64,000 nt of DNA from Ailurus styani (Eukaryota > Chordata > Mammalia > Carnivora > Ailuridae), in NCBI GenBank assembly GCA_002007465.1, contig LNAC01000019.1, positions 3,284,236 through 3,348,235 on the forward strand, written 5' to 3'. This document shows, piece by piece, positions 49,826 to 62,410 of this stretch. Position 1 is the stretch's first letter. The number at the start of each line of letters is the position of its first letter. The notes below the pieces were generated by a model that saw nothing but the letters and a program-made list of their open reading frames with translations, did no database searches and was not told the origin of the DNA. A program made the translations under genes and the position numbers.

Positions 49826-49994
49826 ATTCATCTCCCTCCCCCTCCCCTCCCCCTCCAGCTCTCTCCACATCCACCAATCTCACTCTCTTGAGCTCCCTTC
49901 CCCTTCCCCCTGCCTTTGGCGGCAGAAAAGGAAAGACACATCATAAATACATGAAANTCCCCCTCCACCTCCACCTCCTCCTCCTCCTCCTCAT
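49826..49994. repeat. Pyrimidine-rich tract with (CTC)n and one N
   Basis: CTCCCTCCCCCTCCCCTCC at its left and (CTC)n/(CCTCCA)n at its right, broken by a mixed segment and a single unknown base at 49957. Confidence 0.9.
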
Positions 49995-50307
49995 GAATGG
50001 AGGGTTGGGTGAGCATTTGCTCTATTGGCTTTCCCCGTGGGCCTCAGGTGGGGCAGGCTGTTTCTCTACAGTTGGAGCGTTTAGGGAGAATATTGTTTTT
50101 AACCTTAAATGATCCATTTTTATGTGCTGATACTCCCCCCCACTGATGGACCCTGTGTGAGTAGACCTAAAGGGCAGCGTTCCAACTCAGATCGGGCTGG
50201 AAACTTCCCCGCGCAGGCCTAGCTTCAGCCACCTTACCTGAAACAGGACAAGGGAACAGGACTTGGAGATATCCTTCCCAGCCATGCTGTAAGTGCTGCT
50301 CTGACCC

Positions 50308-50628
50308 ATGACAGCCAGATTCAATCAGAGCCTTCCTGGCCAGACAAATTTTGACAGACTGGAAATGTGCTACAGCCTGGAAAAGAGCAAGGTATCAAGC
50401 AGAGCAAAGTTCACTGAAGGAGAAGTGTACGGTCGGACTCTCTTGGAAAAAAAAACAAACTGTATAATCCAGAGGCAGCAACAATGGGTTCTAAACAAGG
50501 GCCTTTGTAGCATCACCAACACCCAACCCCGCAAGCGTGGCTGGAGAACGGCCTCAAACGAGGCCAGCTCATTGTGCCACATGCTCTACAAGCACAGGTG
50601 GGCCTTCACTCCTGGAGAAGGGCTTTAG
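50308..50628 (+). other. Unrecognised 106-codon open frame, probably not a gene
   Basis: ATG-to-stop frame beginning MTARFNQSLPGQ and ending GEGL. I recognise no family. It lies in a 500-bp stretch (50140-50650) that is less AT-rich than its surroundings and has no repeat I can name. A GT after AAGCACAG at about 50598 could act as a splice donor, but no partner exon is apparent. It lies inside an SLC10A7 intron on the same strand. It could be a lineage-specific non-coding transcript exon or chance. Confidence 0.12.
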
Positions 50629-51224
50629 TGACTGTGAACTGACTCTGTTTCCTACTCCCCGAACTGCCTCTGACAAGTTTTCCTGATTTCTTACGTTCCT
50701 GGGCCTCAAACTCTGTGGATGAGTAAAGTGCCTCATGCTATACAAAGCAAGTAAAATCTCTGACATAAATTGCCTCTCCTTTCCCATTCTCTGCCTGAAA
50801 ATTTTCTGTATTTTTCACTCACCCTGTCTTCTTCCGGAAGGAAATAAGCCCCCTCAGGCTAATCCCGAAGCCTGTGCCTCTCTGACCTCTCGAAGGACCT
50901 GGTTTCATCAGTTGTTTCTACCCACTGGGTCTTCACTCTCTGCATGGTCATGTTCAGACTCCCATGACCTTTTTCTTCTCTTTACCAGATTTCTTGCAAA
51001 ACTGGTACCCTTTCATTATTACAAATTCCGTTCGCTCCTTGGCCCCTCCCCAGACCCCACTGGGCCTCCTCTTCCTTTCCCTGTTTCTGTTAACACCTAG
51101 TGCTCCTTGTAAACCTATGTGCTCGAAGCTTCTCATTTCTTTTTCATTCTTCCTCCTCTCTCAAAGCAACAGTAACGATAAAAAGATCAACTAGCTTGAG
51201 TTAAACACTTGCAGTGTGCCAACG

Positions 51225-51340
51225 AGTCAACAAACACTGGTATTTATCCTCACAATGACCCCTAAGAGGCCAGCAGTATTATCCCCATTTTCTATATAAG
51301 CAAAAGGATGGTCTGGATTGAAATTTGGGTGGGTCTTCCC
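51225..51340 (-). repeat. MIR fragment, antisense
   Basis: TATTTATCCTCACAATGACC, CCTAAGAGGCCAGCAGTATT and ATCCCCATTTTCTATATAAG resemble the antisense MIR core. Confidence 0.55.
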
Positions 51341-51399
51341 CCAAAGCCTGTGCTCTTAAGCTGCTGGGAAGAATATTTCACAGAGTGACGTCAACAGTT

Positions 51400-51860
51400 G
51401 ACAAGTTCTTGTAATTCTGTCTTCATGTCTCTTACCAGCATCCCTGCCCTCCCTGTGATTCTTCAGGCCCTTACAGCTTTCTGCTGGCTGCCCAGCCTCA
51501 TCATCACCAGTCTTTCTTACAACCCACTGGGTGCTTATTCCTCCCAACCTGCGTAGCCCATCTTGTCAAGTCCACGCTCCTGGTCACAAGCCAGCGTCCC
51601 CAAACTCAAGTCAGCCTGAAGAGTCTACTCTTTGCCAACTGCCCCCTTGACCCCCAGATTTCAGTCTCACTGTCTCCTTACCTGGAATATACACCCACCC
51701 ATATCTAAACCTGTCCTTTAAAGCCCAGCTCAATGGTTCTTTCTTTCAAGAAGGTTCTCTGTGTGCTCCATCATTATCCTCCATTCTCTGCCAAGCTTGA
51801 GATAATCCTTTTCTTTGGTGCCATAACCCTCCCACCCCCTCTTTCTCTCTTTCTCAGTCT
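51400..51860 (+). repeat. L2-like 3' relic
   Basis: CTTACCTGGAATATACACCC and CCTTTAAAGCCCAGCTCAAT are L2 3' UTR-like; the left part is weaker. Confidence 0.45.
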
Positions 51861-52664
51861 CCCTCATATGTATATATTGGCCTACATGGTGAACAAAGGG
51901 ATCAAGGAATATGTCAGCTGTGTAGTCCAGTGTTAAAAAGGAAGAGTGATATCACAATATAAATATGATAATAAAATGTGGGAACAGTAAGCCAATCTTA
52001 TTATACTCAAGTGAATCATATCCATGAGAATCCTCGACTGAGGTGAGACACCAAAAACCATTTGGGAAGTTGTTATCCAAAAAGAGCAGGTCAGACTAGT
52101 TAGGAAGCACGAGCACACATGACTTTTCAGAGGAGACAAGACCAAAGGGCAATTTTTCATATTCTCTTAATGCAGGGGATGTGGAGGAGGAGGAGGAAGC
52201 CCTTCTCCCCTCCAGTGAGTGTATATAACAAAGAAAACAGGATGTGTGGATCTGCTTAAGGAAGATTTTCTCCCAGTGAAAGTCATATGTGAGGATGGGG
52301 TTGCTAAGGAGAGCGGTGGGATCACTTTCTGTAGAGATCCTTAAAAATTGGAGTGATTGTTGTATCCACAACTATATACATCGAGTCAGGTTCTGGAGCA
52401 TTTTCCGTTTGCTGACTAACTCAGGGCAAGGAGTGAATAGACTCACTGTACCTTCAAATCCTGGTTCTGCAGGAAGGAATAGTTTCTAACATATCACGCA
52501 CACTAACAACATTTCTAATCCTTTGGCTCCTGGTTCTCTAAAGCTTTATATTCTAAAATAGAAAATCTGAATATGAAATTCACCAGGATTGACCCCTATA
52601 ACATTTAATGGATTTTGGCTAAGTGAGATTTTTTTTTTAATGCTTAATATGTAACAGTAGTAGA

Positions 52665-52880
52665 ACAAAGGAGTTAAAAGCATAGGCACAGAAGCCAGAC
52701 TTGATTTAAATCATGGCTCTGTCACTCCCTAGCTCCCTAGTTGTGAGTGACACAACTTTTCTGTGCCTCAGTTTTCTCATCTGTACATAGGGATACTGTA
52801 TCACCTACCTTCTGGGTTCATTGTCCTCAAATATTATAGACATTAGAGGAGTATCTGATACACAATAACTGCTAAAGGAA
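52665..52880 (+). repeat. MIR SINE
   Basis: TTAAATCATGGCTCTGTCAC, TCTGTGCCTCAGTTTTCTCA, TCTGTACATAGGGATACTG and ATCTGATACACAATAACTGC. Confidence 0.87.
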
Positions 52881-53164
52881 TGAAAACTTATAATTTTTGC
52901 TGAAACATATGATGCTAAATCTTTGTTCATACCGTGTATTCCTCCAAAGGGTGTGTTTGCTGCCAGAAAGGTATGCTGCTTCTTGAAGGAAGCAATCACA
53001 GAGATACAGTAACTCTTTCGGGCTGCTGGAATTAATATCAAGTGCTAGCCTAGTAACTTTGCTAACACAGGTCCTCACTGCGTGATTTTACAATGCCCTG
53101 CATCACAGCCTGATTATGTGATCTCCAGAGACCTCCACCACACATTTTTTAGAGCAACTTTATT

Positions 53165-53470
53165 TTTAATCACCAATAACTAGATACAGTGCCACTGTCC
53201 TTCCATAGGTGAATGGTTAAACAAATTATGGTACATGCATATCATGGGATGCTATTTAGCAATAAAAGGCATAAAATACCAGTACATACAGCAACTTGGA
53301 TGAATGTCCAGGGAATAATGCCGAGGGAAAAAAATCTGATCCCAAAAGGTTACATACCATATCATTCCACACACAGAACGTTTTGAAATGAAAAATTTGT
53401 TGAACAGCTTGGTGGTTGCCAGAGGTTAGAAATGTGGGATGGGGAAGGGGAGAGAAGTGGTGTCCACCGC
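53165..53470 (+). mobile_element. Old L1 3'-end fragment
   Basis: CCATAGGTGAATGGTTAAAC, AAATTATGGTACATGCATAT, GGGATGCTATTTAGCAATAA, GCAACTTGGATGAATGTCC and GTGGTTGCCAGAGGTTAG follow L1M order on the + strand, just upstream of the 74-bp exon. Confidence 0.85.
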
Positions 53471-53663
53471 ACATTTTTAAGACTTTTTTTCATGGATAAA
53501 TGACTCAGGAATGATTCTCTAAAAAGCAATTCAGACGCTTCTCTACATTCGGGCGTAGAATTACTTTTGTCACCAGGATTGATCAAAAGGATGTTAACAT
53601 GAAGGTAGGTACTACATTTGATTTAGGATGTGTTAAGTAGACTTTTTATACAAGTATTTGTAA

Positions 53664-53762
<99 letters not shown>

Positions 53763-54782
53763 TGATTCACAGAGTAAAAAACCAACTGCATATTATCCTC
53801 AGACAATTATGTCTTATGATTTTGAAATATAAGCAGCTCTTCAAATTAAATGGAATGGAGTATCACCCACTCTGTTAGGTAAAGAACAAAAGCAAGGTGA
53901 GGACGGGTCATTCCTTTTAAATACCATTATTTCATTGAACCAATTTTTGAAGACCTAAACTTAATATAGTATAGGATTTAGCTTAATTTGTAATTATGTT
54001 TGTGATTCTCATAAAAGAGTTTCATTGTGGTATGTGAACATTAAAAGCCGGGGGAAGGGGTGGCAGGGCTGGAGAAGGGTGGGGGACTTCTGAAATGGAA
54101 TGGGCAAAAACTTGGCTTTGGAAAGCTCTAAAGTTGCCCCTGGAAAATGTTAGCTTATTTTTTGGAAGTTTGGAGCAAGGTAGAGATATTGTTACTCTAA
54201 TGTGGTATTGACATTAGTTTAAAGTTCATTTCAGAATGTTATTTCAATAAAGAAACACAATGTAGTTATCATTAATTCAATCTGATTAGCACCTAAGCTG
54301 AAATATGTATTTATTTAATAGACAAAAGTAGATCAAGAAGAAAACTGTTGTTTTCTACTAAGCTTTATCCAGTGTAGTGGCATTATCCCAATAACCTATC
54401 CAGGCATCTGATTCCATGTTTTTAGTCATTAAAAGTCATTAAGTAATCAGCACCATTCTTGAAATATATATCATTCACAAACTCCTTGAGGTAGTAGACA
54501 CATGGTGGTAAAAACTCGCATTAAAAATTTCTTTACATTTTAGCATGAGACTTAAGATAATGAAAAATCATGACATTGCTCTGTCTGTTCATGTTAAAGA
54601 AGTTTAGTCTGTAAGCTAGAAAATAAAGACATTTCATAATGTTTTTACTCACCCCGAGCATATTTGTTTATAGAATCTATTGTCAGTCCTGCCAAATTTG
54701 GAAAATGATTTCAAAATTGGGCAAACTCTTTAAGGGGCATTTGCTATCTAGGGCTTCAGCTTATTTGAATAAATGATATGCC

Positions 54783-55100
54783 GTTGACCCTTGAATAATG
54801 CAGGGGCGGGGCTTAGTCAAGTCAAAAATCCATGTATAACTTTTGACTCCCCAAAAACTTAACTACCAATAGCCTACAGTTGATGAGAAGCCTCACTGGT
54901 AACAGTTAACTAACACATATTTTGTATGTTATATGTATATACTGTGTTCTTATAATAAAGTCAGTTAGAGAAAAGAAAATGTTATTAAGAAAAATCATAA
55001 GAAAAAGCACTTCACAGTCCTATACAGTGTTGTTAGTAAAAAAGATCCACGTGTAAGTGGGCCCATGTAGTTCAAACCCATGTTGTTCAAGAGTTAACTG
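54783..55100. mobile_element. Tigger-type (TcMar) DNA transposon, non-autonomous
   Basis: Left end GTTGACCCTTGAATAATGCA and right end CCCATGTTGTTCAAGAGTTAACTG are inverted-repeat termini. Inside are ACACATATTTTGTATGTTAT, TTATAATAAAGTCAGTTAGA and GAAAAGAAAATGTTATTAAG, a common mammalian Tigger derivative. TA flanks on the right are as expected. No transposase. Confidence 0.85.
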
Positions 55101-55169
55101 TATTGAAGGTCTATACCTTGAATTATTTCCCTTAGGCTTTCTTCGTAGTATCATCAAATTGAAGTTGAG

Positions 55170-55370
55170 AGCTTTGGAAGCCACATTCCAATCCTGACTT
55201 TGTGATTTGGACAAATCACTTAACCTCCCTGAACCTTAGCTTTCTCATCTGTAAAATGGGGCAGCATAATCCTCACTTTATGAAGTTTATTAAGATTAAA
55301 AATAAAACGTGTTAAGTAACTAGCACAGTACTTGTATGTAATAGGTGGTCAGTACACATCAGAATGTGTG
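55170..55370 (+). repeat. MIR SINE
   Basis: CAATCCTGACTTTGTGATTT, AATCACTTAACCTCCCTGAA, CTCATCTGTAAAATGGGGCA and TAGCACAGTACTTGTATG. Confidence 0.87.
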
Positions 55371-58224
55371 CAATCATTGCACTGTGTGTAGACTGCTACA
55401 GACGAAATTCTGTAGCCCACCTAGCCGTTATTAACTATATTAGTTACGACTGTGTTACTATTTCCAGGGGTCCAGTCCCCTGAACCCTTGTCCTCTGGAT
55501 TTTCATGTAATAGGTGTGGTTTAATTTTTGACTTCAAAGAAATCATCTTGCATGTTTCCCCCCATGCTGTTACTGTGCTGTGATGTCTCGTGCTCCAGGT
55601 CTCCTAAAAAGTAAGGGGCTGTTTTATAACAGGTAGGGAGTCCAGAGGCAAGAGCTGCCAGATGCCTCAGATGTCCAGAGCCAGGGATCAAAGGAGCCCA
55701 TGTCCTCAGAGGAGATGCTGAGCCATGGTGCCACCAAATGCACTCCTGGATTGCTGCAATGGCTTTTAAACCCCAGACACTCCTAGGGTTTGCTTTCAGA
55801 AAATGCAGATGGAGGTTTTGTCTCTCTACAATGTTCTTCTGTGCCAAAGCTGGCCATGTGGAGCAAAGAGCTCAACCCATGAAGCGTACTGCAGCAGCAT
55901 CAGTATTCCTTCCTTTTTTATAAGTACCTACCCATTAGATCTTTTTCTTTTTTGTCTTTTTATTTTTCATAATCTCAAAGCGATATTCTTCTGTTCTTGA
56001 TGCTTTCTGAAACCTGATTTTCAGGTGAACAGGTGCTCTGAACACCAATCAGAAGTAGCTGTTTTGCTAAAAAGGATTGAGTTAACTTGACTTTTGTCTG
56101 CTTAGGTACTTTGTTTTTGCAGCGTTCTCCCATCAAGTAGGTCCTTAGATCCTCCAGTAAAATACTAGCATGGTATCTAAGTAACCATAGAATCTAAATC
56201 CTTAGTTACTTTCATAACATGATAGCCTTGAGCACTCTTAGAATTGCAAGACCTAAATACTTGTCCTCACTCTTCCACTGAGACATCTCTAGGCTTCAGT
56301 TTCCTTAGCTCTTAGATTCAGGAATTTTACTTTCAACCTGACTAGTCTATCATGACTTGATCATACCTGGCTTCCTTCTTGCAGGCTTCCAGGTAGCATT
56401 TATATATATGACCTCTTTCCTACTTATCTCAGTGAGGTGCCATAGATTGCCCTTGTTCCAGCAGCGCCCTTATTTCCTGTAGCAAGGGGAGTTTGGCTCA
56501 ACATCACTAGAGTGGGCTTGTTAACCCCTATAATTTCACTGTGTGCATTTTCACAAAATGCAATGCGTGCTCCCCTCTCCTGGTGACCTGACATCACTGG
56601 TATGGAGGATATCCCATGAGAGTCGCTGGAGCTACAGGCCAGTAATTACCCTAAAGGAACTCTTGTCTGCATGGAAATGAAAGAACATCACACTAAGTGT
56701 GAAAAATTCAGATTTCAGAAAGCAGGAAATGTGTTTCAGATACTATCGCTCGGAGTTATACTATCTCTCACCTCTCACGCAAAGATGAAATACAATGGAT
56801 TATAATATATCTGTTTGGCATTTAGAAAAAATACCTCCCCTTCTTGAGATCACTATCAAAATAGTTCTTCTAGTGATTTTGTATACACACAATAAACACA
56901 TATGCACACATGTAACACCTCCAATAGAGTAAGTTAAGCAAGCCTTATGAAATACCAGTCATTCTTATATACAGTATTTGTATTTAAGAATAAATCATCG
57001 TAGGCCAAGTGGTACCCAGGTAACTAATGAACCAAAGATGAAAAGTCTCGCTTGAGAAGCCTTCTGAACATTCTCTTGTGCACACACTTCAGTTTATTTT
57101 ATTGTTCTTGCTTTTGCCCTGCTTCAGTCTCTTCAGTGTACTTGCATCCACACAGATGCTAAATTTGATTCATTGCTTTTATTAGTGCATTTGCCATTGA
57201 TTGATTAGTTCTTCGTATTAGTACTTTTTCTATTGATTGATTGCAGATGAAGTGACTATTTGACCTTTAATTATGAGGCTTCCTATTGAAAATGACATTG
57301 AGCTATGGCTTCACATAATCCATCTGGAAAGCCTGACATGATGCCATTCCCTGGAGTTCGTTCAGGAAGAAAGAGGAGGCCTGAAGGAAGCACAGAGCTA
57401 TCACTGTGCTTCATCTAAAACAATACTACAGGGCTTGTTTGCTGCTCTCCTAGAGCTTCAACTCAGGGTTGGAGGTAATTTTATATTTTGTCAAGACAGC
57501 ATCACTTGCTGTGGATTGCCGTAAAAGCCATGAACTCTCCCAAAGTCTTCTTTAGTTTCATGCTGATATGTGTACAATAATAATCTGTAACATCATAATG
57601 ACCAGATATTTTACATAACAGAGATGGAAGAACAGCTTGCACCCTGGTTAACAATGGCTCAGCGCACAGTCAGTCAATAGATCTCATCAAGAAAGAAATT
57701 CGATCAAAGACACTCTGTGGAATTAGTATTTTACTTTTATTTATCTTTTTCTCTTGAGTATTCAAATCATTTTGATTATCTAGAGTTCTAATATATGTAA
57801 AAAAACATTCTCACAATGCCAAGAAAGAGGATGTTTCAGGGTGCTTGAGGTCCTTAAGTATATGTTTATGTTCATTTATAATTTTTTAAATAGCAAAATG
57901 AAAGCACACACTCTCATAGCATGTCAACTGACTATTGGCAGTCAATTGTGAGATTCTTGGTCATTTCTTCTTTCCAAAAACATTTCTGAGTTGGAAGAAT
58001 GCTATGGAAATTTTAGAGTATCATGATCAATGCTTATTAGAAGTCCGCTATGTCTTACCATTTGTAGACACTGCATACAAAGACGAATCAAGGCAGGTAT
58101 TCCCTTCCACTGTTTATCCTTCATTATGAAGCCATGGTTGCAGCTACACAGCTGAACTGTGACAAGAAACTATGCACTAAGCAAAAAGAATATAACTTTT
58201 TGGTAAGGCGTGGGATTCTTCAAA

Positions 58225-58400
58225 GAGTGGAAAGAACACATCTCTGATTCTAGCCTGGATTCAACTTCCAATTCTCTCACCAAAAGCTGAAACAAATCAC
58301 GTAACTCAATTTCCTCATCTGCAAAATGAGGAGATGGACAAGACGACACGTGACATTCCTCCCAGGCTTAAGTTTCTGAGTCTGTGCTCAGTGACTGATA
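58225..58400 (+). repeat. MIR SINE
   Basis: GATTCTAGCCTGGATTCAAC, ACTCAATTTCCTCATCTGCA and AAATGAGGAGATGGACAAGA in MIR order. Confidence 0.7.
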
Positions 58401-58799
58401 CTTCCATTCTTTAAGATAACAGTTTCCCTGTGGGCTGTGAAAGAGAAAAGAGTTCATGAACAGTTATGTAAATAACATTACAATATTACACGAAAGGAAA
58501 TATGGCTCTTGCTTCTTCTGAAAGAGGTTAAAAAATACCTTCATACTCCAAAGAGTTTCACTGGAGAAACAGAACCTGCAAAGGATCTTATTTTCAGTTT
58601 TACTTGGAAGCTATTTGAGAATGTGACAGTACTACCTGTAACTTGGGCTGAAAAGATCATTTAATAACATCCACGTTATTTTCCCAAGAGGAAATGGGAT
58701 TGAAATAGGAAAGTTTGCATTTCTGTGGTTCTTTTCCCTTAAGCTTATCTGTGATTCTATTTGGCATATAGCAACTATTGTCTTAATGAAATTGCCCCA

Positions 58800-58985
58800 C
58801 AATTGGGAAGCACTTTTTAAAGCATTGAGCTCATTAAATCATATAACCCCAAAACCTTGAATATTACCAGGTCGGTAATTATCTTATTTTGCCTACAAAG
58901 AAATGAAGCCCTGGAAAAATTTTACAAACTTATCCCAGATCATTTAACTAATAGAGACTGGATTCTCTGCTCCTAACTTCCAGAA
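58800..58985 (-). repeat. MIR, antisense
   Basis: GAGCTCATTAAATCATATAA, GAAATGAAGCCCTGGAAAAA, CAAACTTATCCCAGATCATT and TAACTAATAGAGACTGGATT match the antisense MIR core. Confidence 0.72.
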
Positions 58986-59244
58986 CTGCATTGGATAATA
59001 AGATATGAAAGCACTTTGAAGACCAAAAAGTACTGTCCTGATTCCAAATATTGTAAATGTGCAATCTCAGTGTGCGTTTGAAGTATTTTAAAAAAGAAAA
59101 TCACTTTTGATGACATTGCTACTTATAAAGCAGTTTAAAAATACTTAATATCTATAATTGTTCCCATAAGCACGTTATTTCCATGTGGTGCAGTCATAAA
59201 CTGGCATTCATTCCTTCTAACTTCTTTAATAACAAAAAGTTATA

Positions 59245-59417
59245 TTCTGCCCTTCCCCAATATTCATCTATTTTGTTTTTTAAATTCCACATATGAGCGA
59301 AATCATATGGTATTTGTCTTTCTCTGACAGTTACTTTGCTTAGCATAGTACCCTCTGGTTCCATCCATGAGTCATTGCAAATGCAAGATTTCATTATTTT
59401 TTATGGCAATTATTCCA

Positions 59418-59461
<44 letters not shown>

Positions 59462-59955
59462 CACATGTACCGCATCTTCTTTATCCATTCATCTCTCAGT
59501 GGACATCTGGGCTCTTTCCATATTTTGGCTACTGTGGACTTTGCTCCTATAAACATTGGGATACATGTGCCACTTTGAGTCACTATGTTTGTATCCTTTG
59601 GGTGAATACCAGTAGTGTAGTTGCTGGGTCATAGGGCAGTTCTATTTTTAACTTTTTGAGGAAACTCCATACTGTCTTCTAGGTGATTGCATCAGTTTGC
59701 ATTTCCACCAACACTGTAAAACAGAGAGGGAGGCAAACCATAAAGACTCTTAACTCTAGGAAACAAACAGGGTTGCTGGAGGGGGATGTAGGTGGGGAGA
59801 GGGGTAACTGGGTGATGGGCAATTAAGGAGGGCACCTGATGTAATGAGCACTGGGTGTTATATGCAACTGATGAATCACTGAATTCTACCCCTGAAACTA
59901 ATAATAGATTATATGTTAACTAAATTGCATTTAAATAAAAAATTAAAAATAAAAA
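59245..59955 (+). mobile_element. L1 insertion with internal inversion (twin-priming structure)
   Basis: Left segment 59245-59717 is L1 ORF2 C-terminus and early 3' UTR in antisense: TTATCCATTCATCTCTCAGT, GGCTACTGTGGACTTTGCTC, ATAGGGCAGTTCTATTTTTA. Right segment, about 59718-59955, is the L1 3' UTR in sense: GAGGGAGGCAAACCATAAAG, GATGGGCAATTAAGGAGGGC, CACTGGGTGTTATATGCAAC, ending in an A-rich tail. The two segments are adjacent parts of the L1 consensus, one flipped. A candidate direct repeat AAAAAGTTATA lies at 59234-59244 and 59979-59989. Confidence 0.88.
59419..59458. repeat. (TG)n microsatellite inside L1
   Basis: About 19 GT units at the place where L1 copies carry a short TACACA-type run; expanded here. 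Confidence 0.97.
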
Positions 59956-60990
59956 GATTTTAAGACATAATAGCCAGAAAAAAGTTATAGTCTATATTCT
60001 CTTTAAAGTGAGTCTTGATGATCCAGCCCTGACCTCTCATGAGGCATCACTGTCTGCACTCTTTTCTAGCGAACTAAGAGCCATAGTGCGTGTGACAATA
60101 AACTGTTAAAATGGAAATAGAAATCCAGAGTAGAGACAAAAAATAGAAGTATGTGTTTGGGCCAGAGCCATAAATACATTTCTGTCCTGTGGTTTGCTGC
60201 TGGAGTTATAGTTGTGTAAGGAAAGGCAGTTTGGGGACCTCTGCCATTTGACAGATTCTTAAAGATGCCACTGAAATTATAGACACAATAGATTTTACTA
60301 CTATGCTGACAAAAAGTGCGGGAGTATCCGTCATTTTCTACCATTTTCTGATCCATATAAAGAGAGAAAGAAATGTAAGTTCTCTGAGTGGTACACTTGT
60401 GTTCTTCAGAGGTTTGGGGATTATTTTGTTTTGAATTTTTGATTCTGAACTTGGTGTCTGAAAATCATTACTAGTGTATCTAGACTTATGCAATAAAAAT
60501 TTAGGAAGTTCCCAGGTTCTAGGCAGCAAGTCTGAAATTAAAGATAATAAAACCTCTTTGGTTTTTGGTTTTATTACCCTGACCCTCAAGTACCATAAAT
60601 CTTAATGATATGCCAGGAGATATTCATCTGGAAGATTAGCGCCCCGATACCCACATCCTCCTCCTTCACGTTTCCTATGCCATACACTGTCAAACGTTTT
60701 TAACTACAACCGACAGAAACACATTTTACAGTGTGATCCAATGTGCATTGTTTGTGAGTAAAAGTTTTACAAAGTAACATTCACTCTTACTTTATATGAT
60801 ACGTTCCATAGTCTATCCAAGTGGTAGATAAAACTTATTAAATTGATTTTGCAACTCATTAATGGGTCATAATCCACAGTATGAGAAGTATTTACTACCT
60901 TATACCTGCTTGGTGAGATTTTTATCCTGTTCCTCAGGTAGTTACCATTGTAGGCTTTAGCTTCTACTGCCTTTTTTAAAAGCAAACTTT

Positions 60991-61199
60991 ATTTTTTTTT
61001 AAGATTTTATTTATTTATTTGACAGAGAGAGAGAGAGAGAGAGAGACAGTGAGAGAGGGAGCACAAGCAGGGGGAGTGGGAGAGGGAGAAGCAGGCTTCT
61101 GGCAGAGCAGGGAGCCCGATGTGGGGCTGGATCTAGGATCCTGGGATCATGACCTGAGCCGAAGGCAGACACTTAATGACTGAGCCACCCAGGTGCCCC
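60991..61199 (-). mobile_element. CanSINE, antisense
   Basis: T-run, AAGATTTTATTTATTTATTT, long (GA)n at about 61024-61046, GGGAGCCCGATGTGGGGCTG, GATCATGACCTGAGCCGAAG and GACTGAGCCACCCAGGTGCC. Flanks AGCAAACTTTA and ATCGAACTTTA suggest a diverged duplication. Confidence 0.95.
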
Positions 61200-62264
61200 T
61201 TTAAATCGAACTTTAGCCCAAATTTCTGATACCATGTAGGAACCAGAGTTAGATTAAAACTCAGAAAAATTCTTGATTCAAGGTAATATCGCCTGCATTT
61301 AGATTTTATTAGTACAGCTTATATTACAGAGTTTCTATACTTTTTTGATTTCTTTTTCAGTTGTGTCTCTATTCGTGTTTTTAATAGTAGTAGGAATAGT
61401 GCTAACAGCTAACCATAACTGGGTACTTAATAGGCAAACACTGTGCTATGTGCTGGTTACATGAAATCATTTACTTGAAAATACTTTTGTGTTCACAGTG
61501 TGGCATCAGTAGGTATGTACTAGTTAGTTTAAAGTTTGGCATCAAGGATGGCCAGTTTCTCTAATGAAAAATACTCCCTGAGTGTTCAGCTACTATTTTA
61601 TCAGAAAGGAAATACTCCAAAGGCAGCTCCAACAATGCTTTTGTTATCTGTGTCTCTGTTGACCAGAGATTTTGCTGATCAGCCTAATGAATTCTGAAAT
61701 AGGTTGTTATTGATGAAATGACTGACTTGTTACATTGCGTGTAATGAATGGACTCTCACGGACCAGGAGACTGCCTGAAAACTGTAGAGACACTTCCTAC
61801 TCACTACAGAGAATCTAGCACACACCCAGTGGCTTGAATCTGAGATCCTCAGGGCTGTGCTGGAGGCTCATCCCTACCTGGTTTTGTGCCCTGCTGCTCT
61901 GAGGAGGCTCTGTGGTTGCCTGAGGCTGATTGTAAGGGCCACAGAATCCAGCTCTGGAATGTTGCTGTGTGTGCTTTGAGAGACCACATGCAGGGGGCTA
62001 GTGAGAGCACTTGAAAGGTCAAAGCTGGGACTTTTGAATTGACAGGATAGGTTGTGTAAACTATTTTTATGCGTGACTACTAATATGTGTTCAGTTACAA
62101 ATACCCGTATGCATGGCAGCTTGCTTTTTATTCAAACCTGCCGGCCAGCTTGTGCAGGTGTGGCTCACCTTCACCTACCTGAAAATTCTTTCTTTGGCCA
62201 CTACATGCTATCTGTCAGAAAGAATCTGAAACTTATGCCTGACCACCCCTGTTTAGGTCACCTC

Positions 62265-62410
62265 CCAGCAGTCCTCTACACACACCAGCTCACATCACTC
62301 CTGCAATCACCTCGGATAAGGAAAGTGAGGCTCCGAAGTTATAAGCAACTTGTCCAAGTCACATGCCCTGGGGGCAGGGCCAGAACTTACATCAGGCTGG
62401 CTTTTAACCC
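62265..62410 (-). repeat. MIR-like fragment, antisense
   Basis: ACCTCGGATAAGGAAAGTGA, AAGCAACTTGTCCAAGTCAC and GGCCAGAACTTACATCAGGC are antisense MIR-like. They overlap a 134-codon open frame (62052-62456), which argues against that frame being a gene. Confidence 0.55.
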
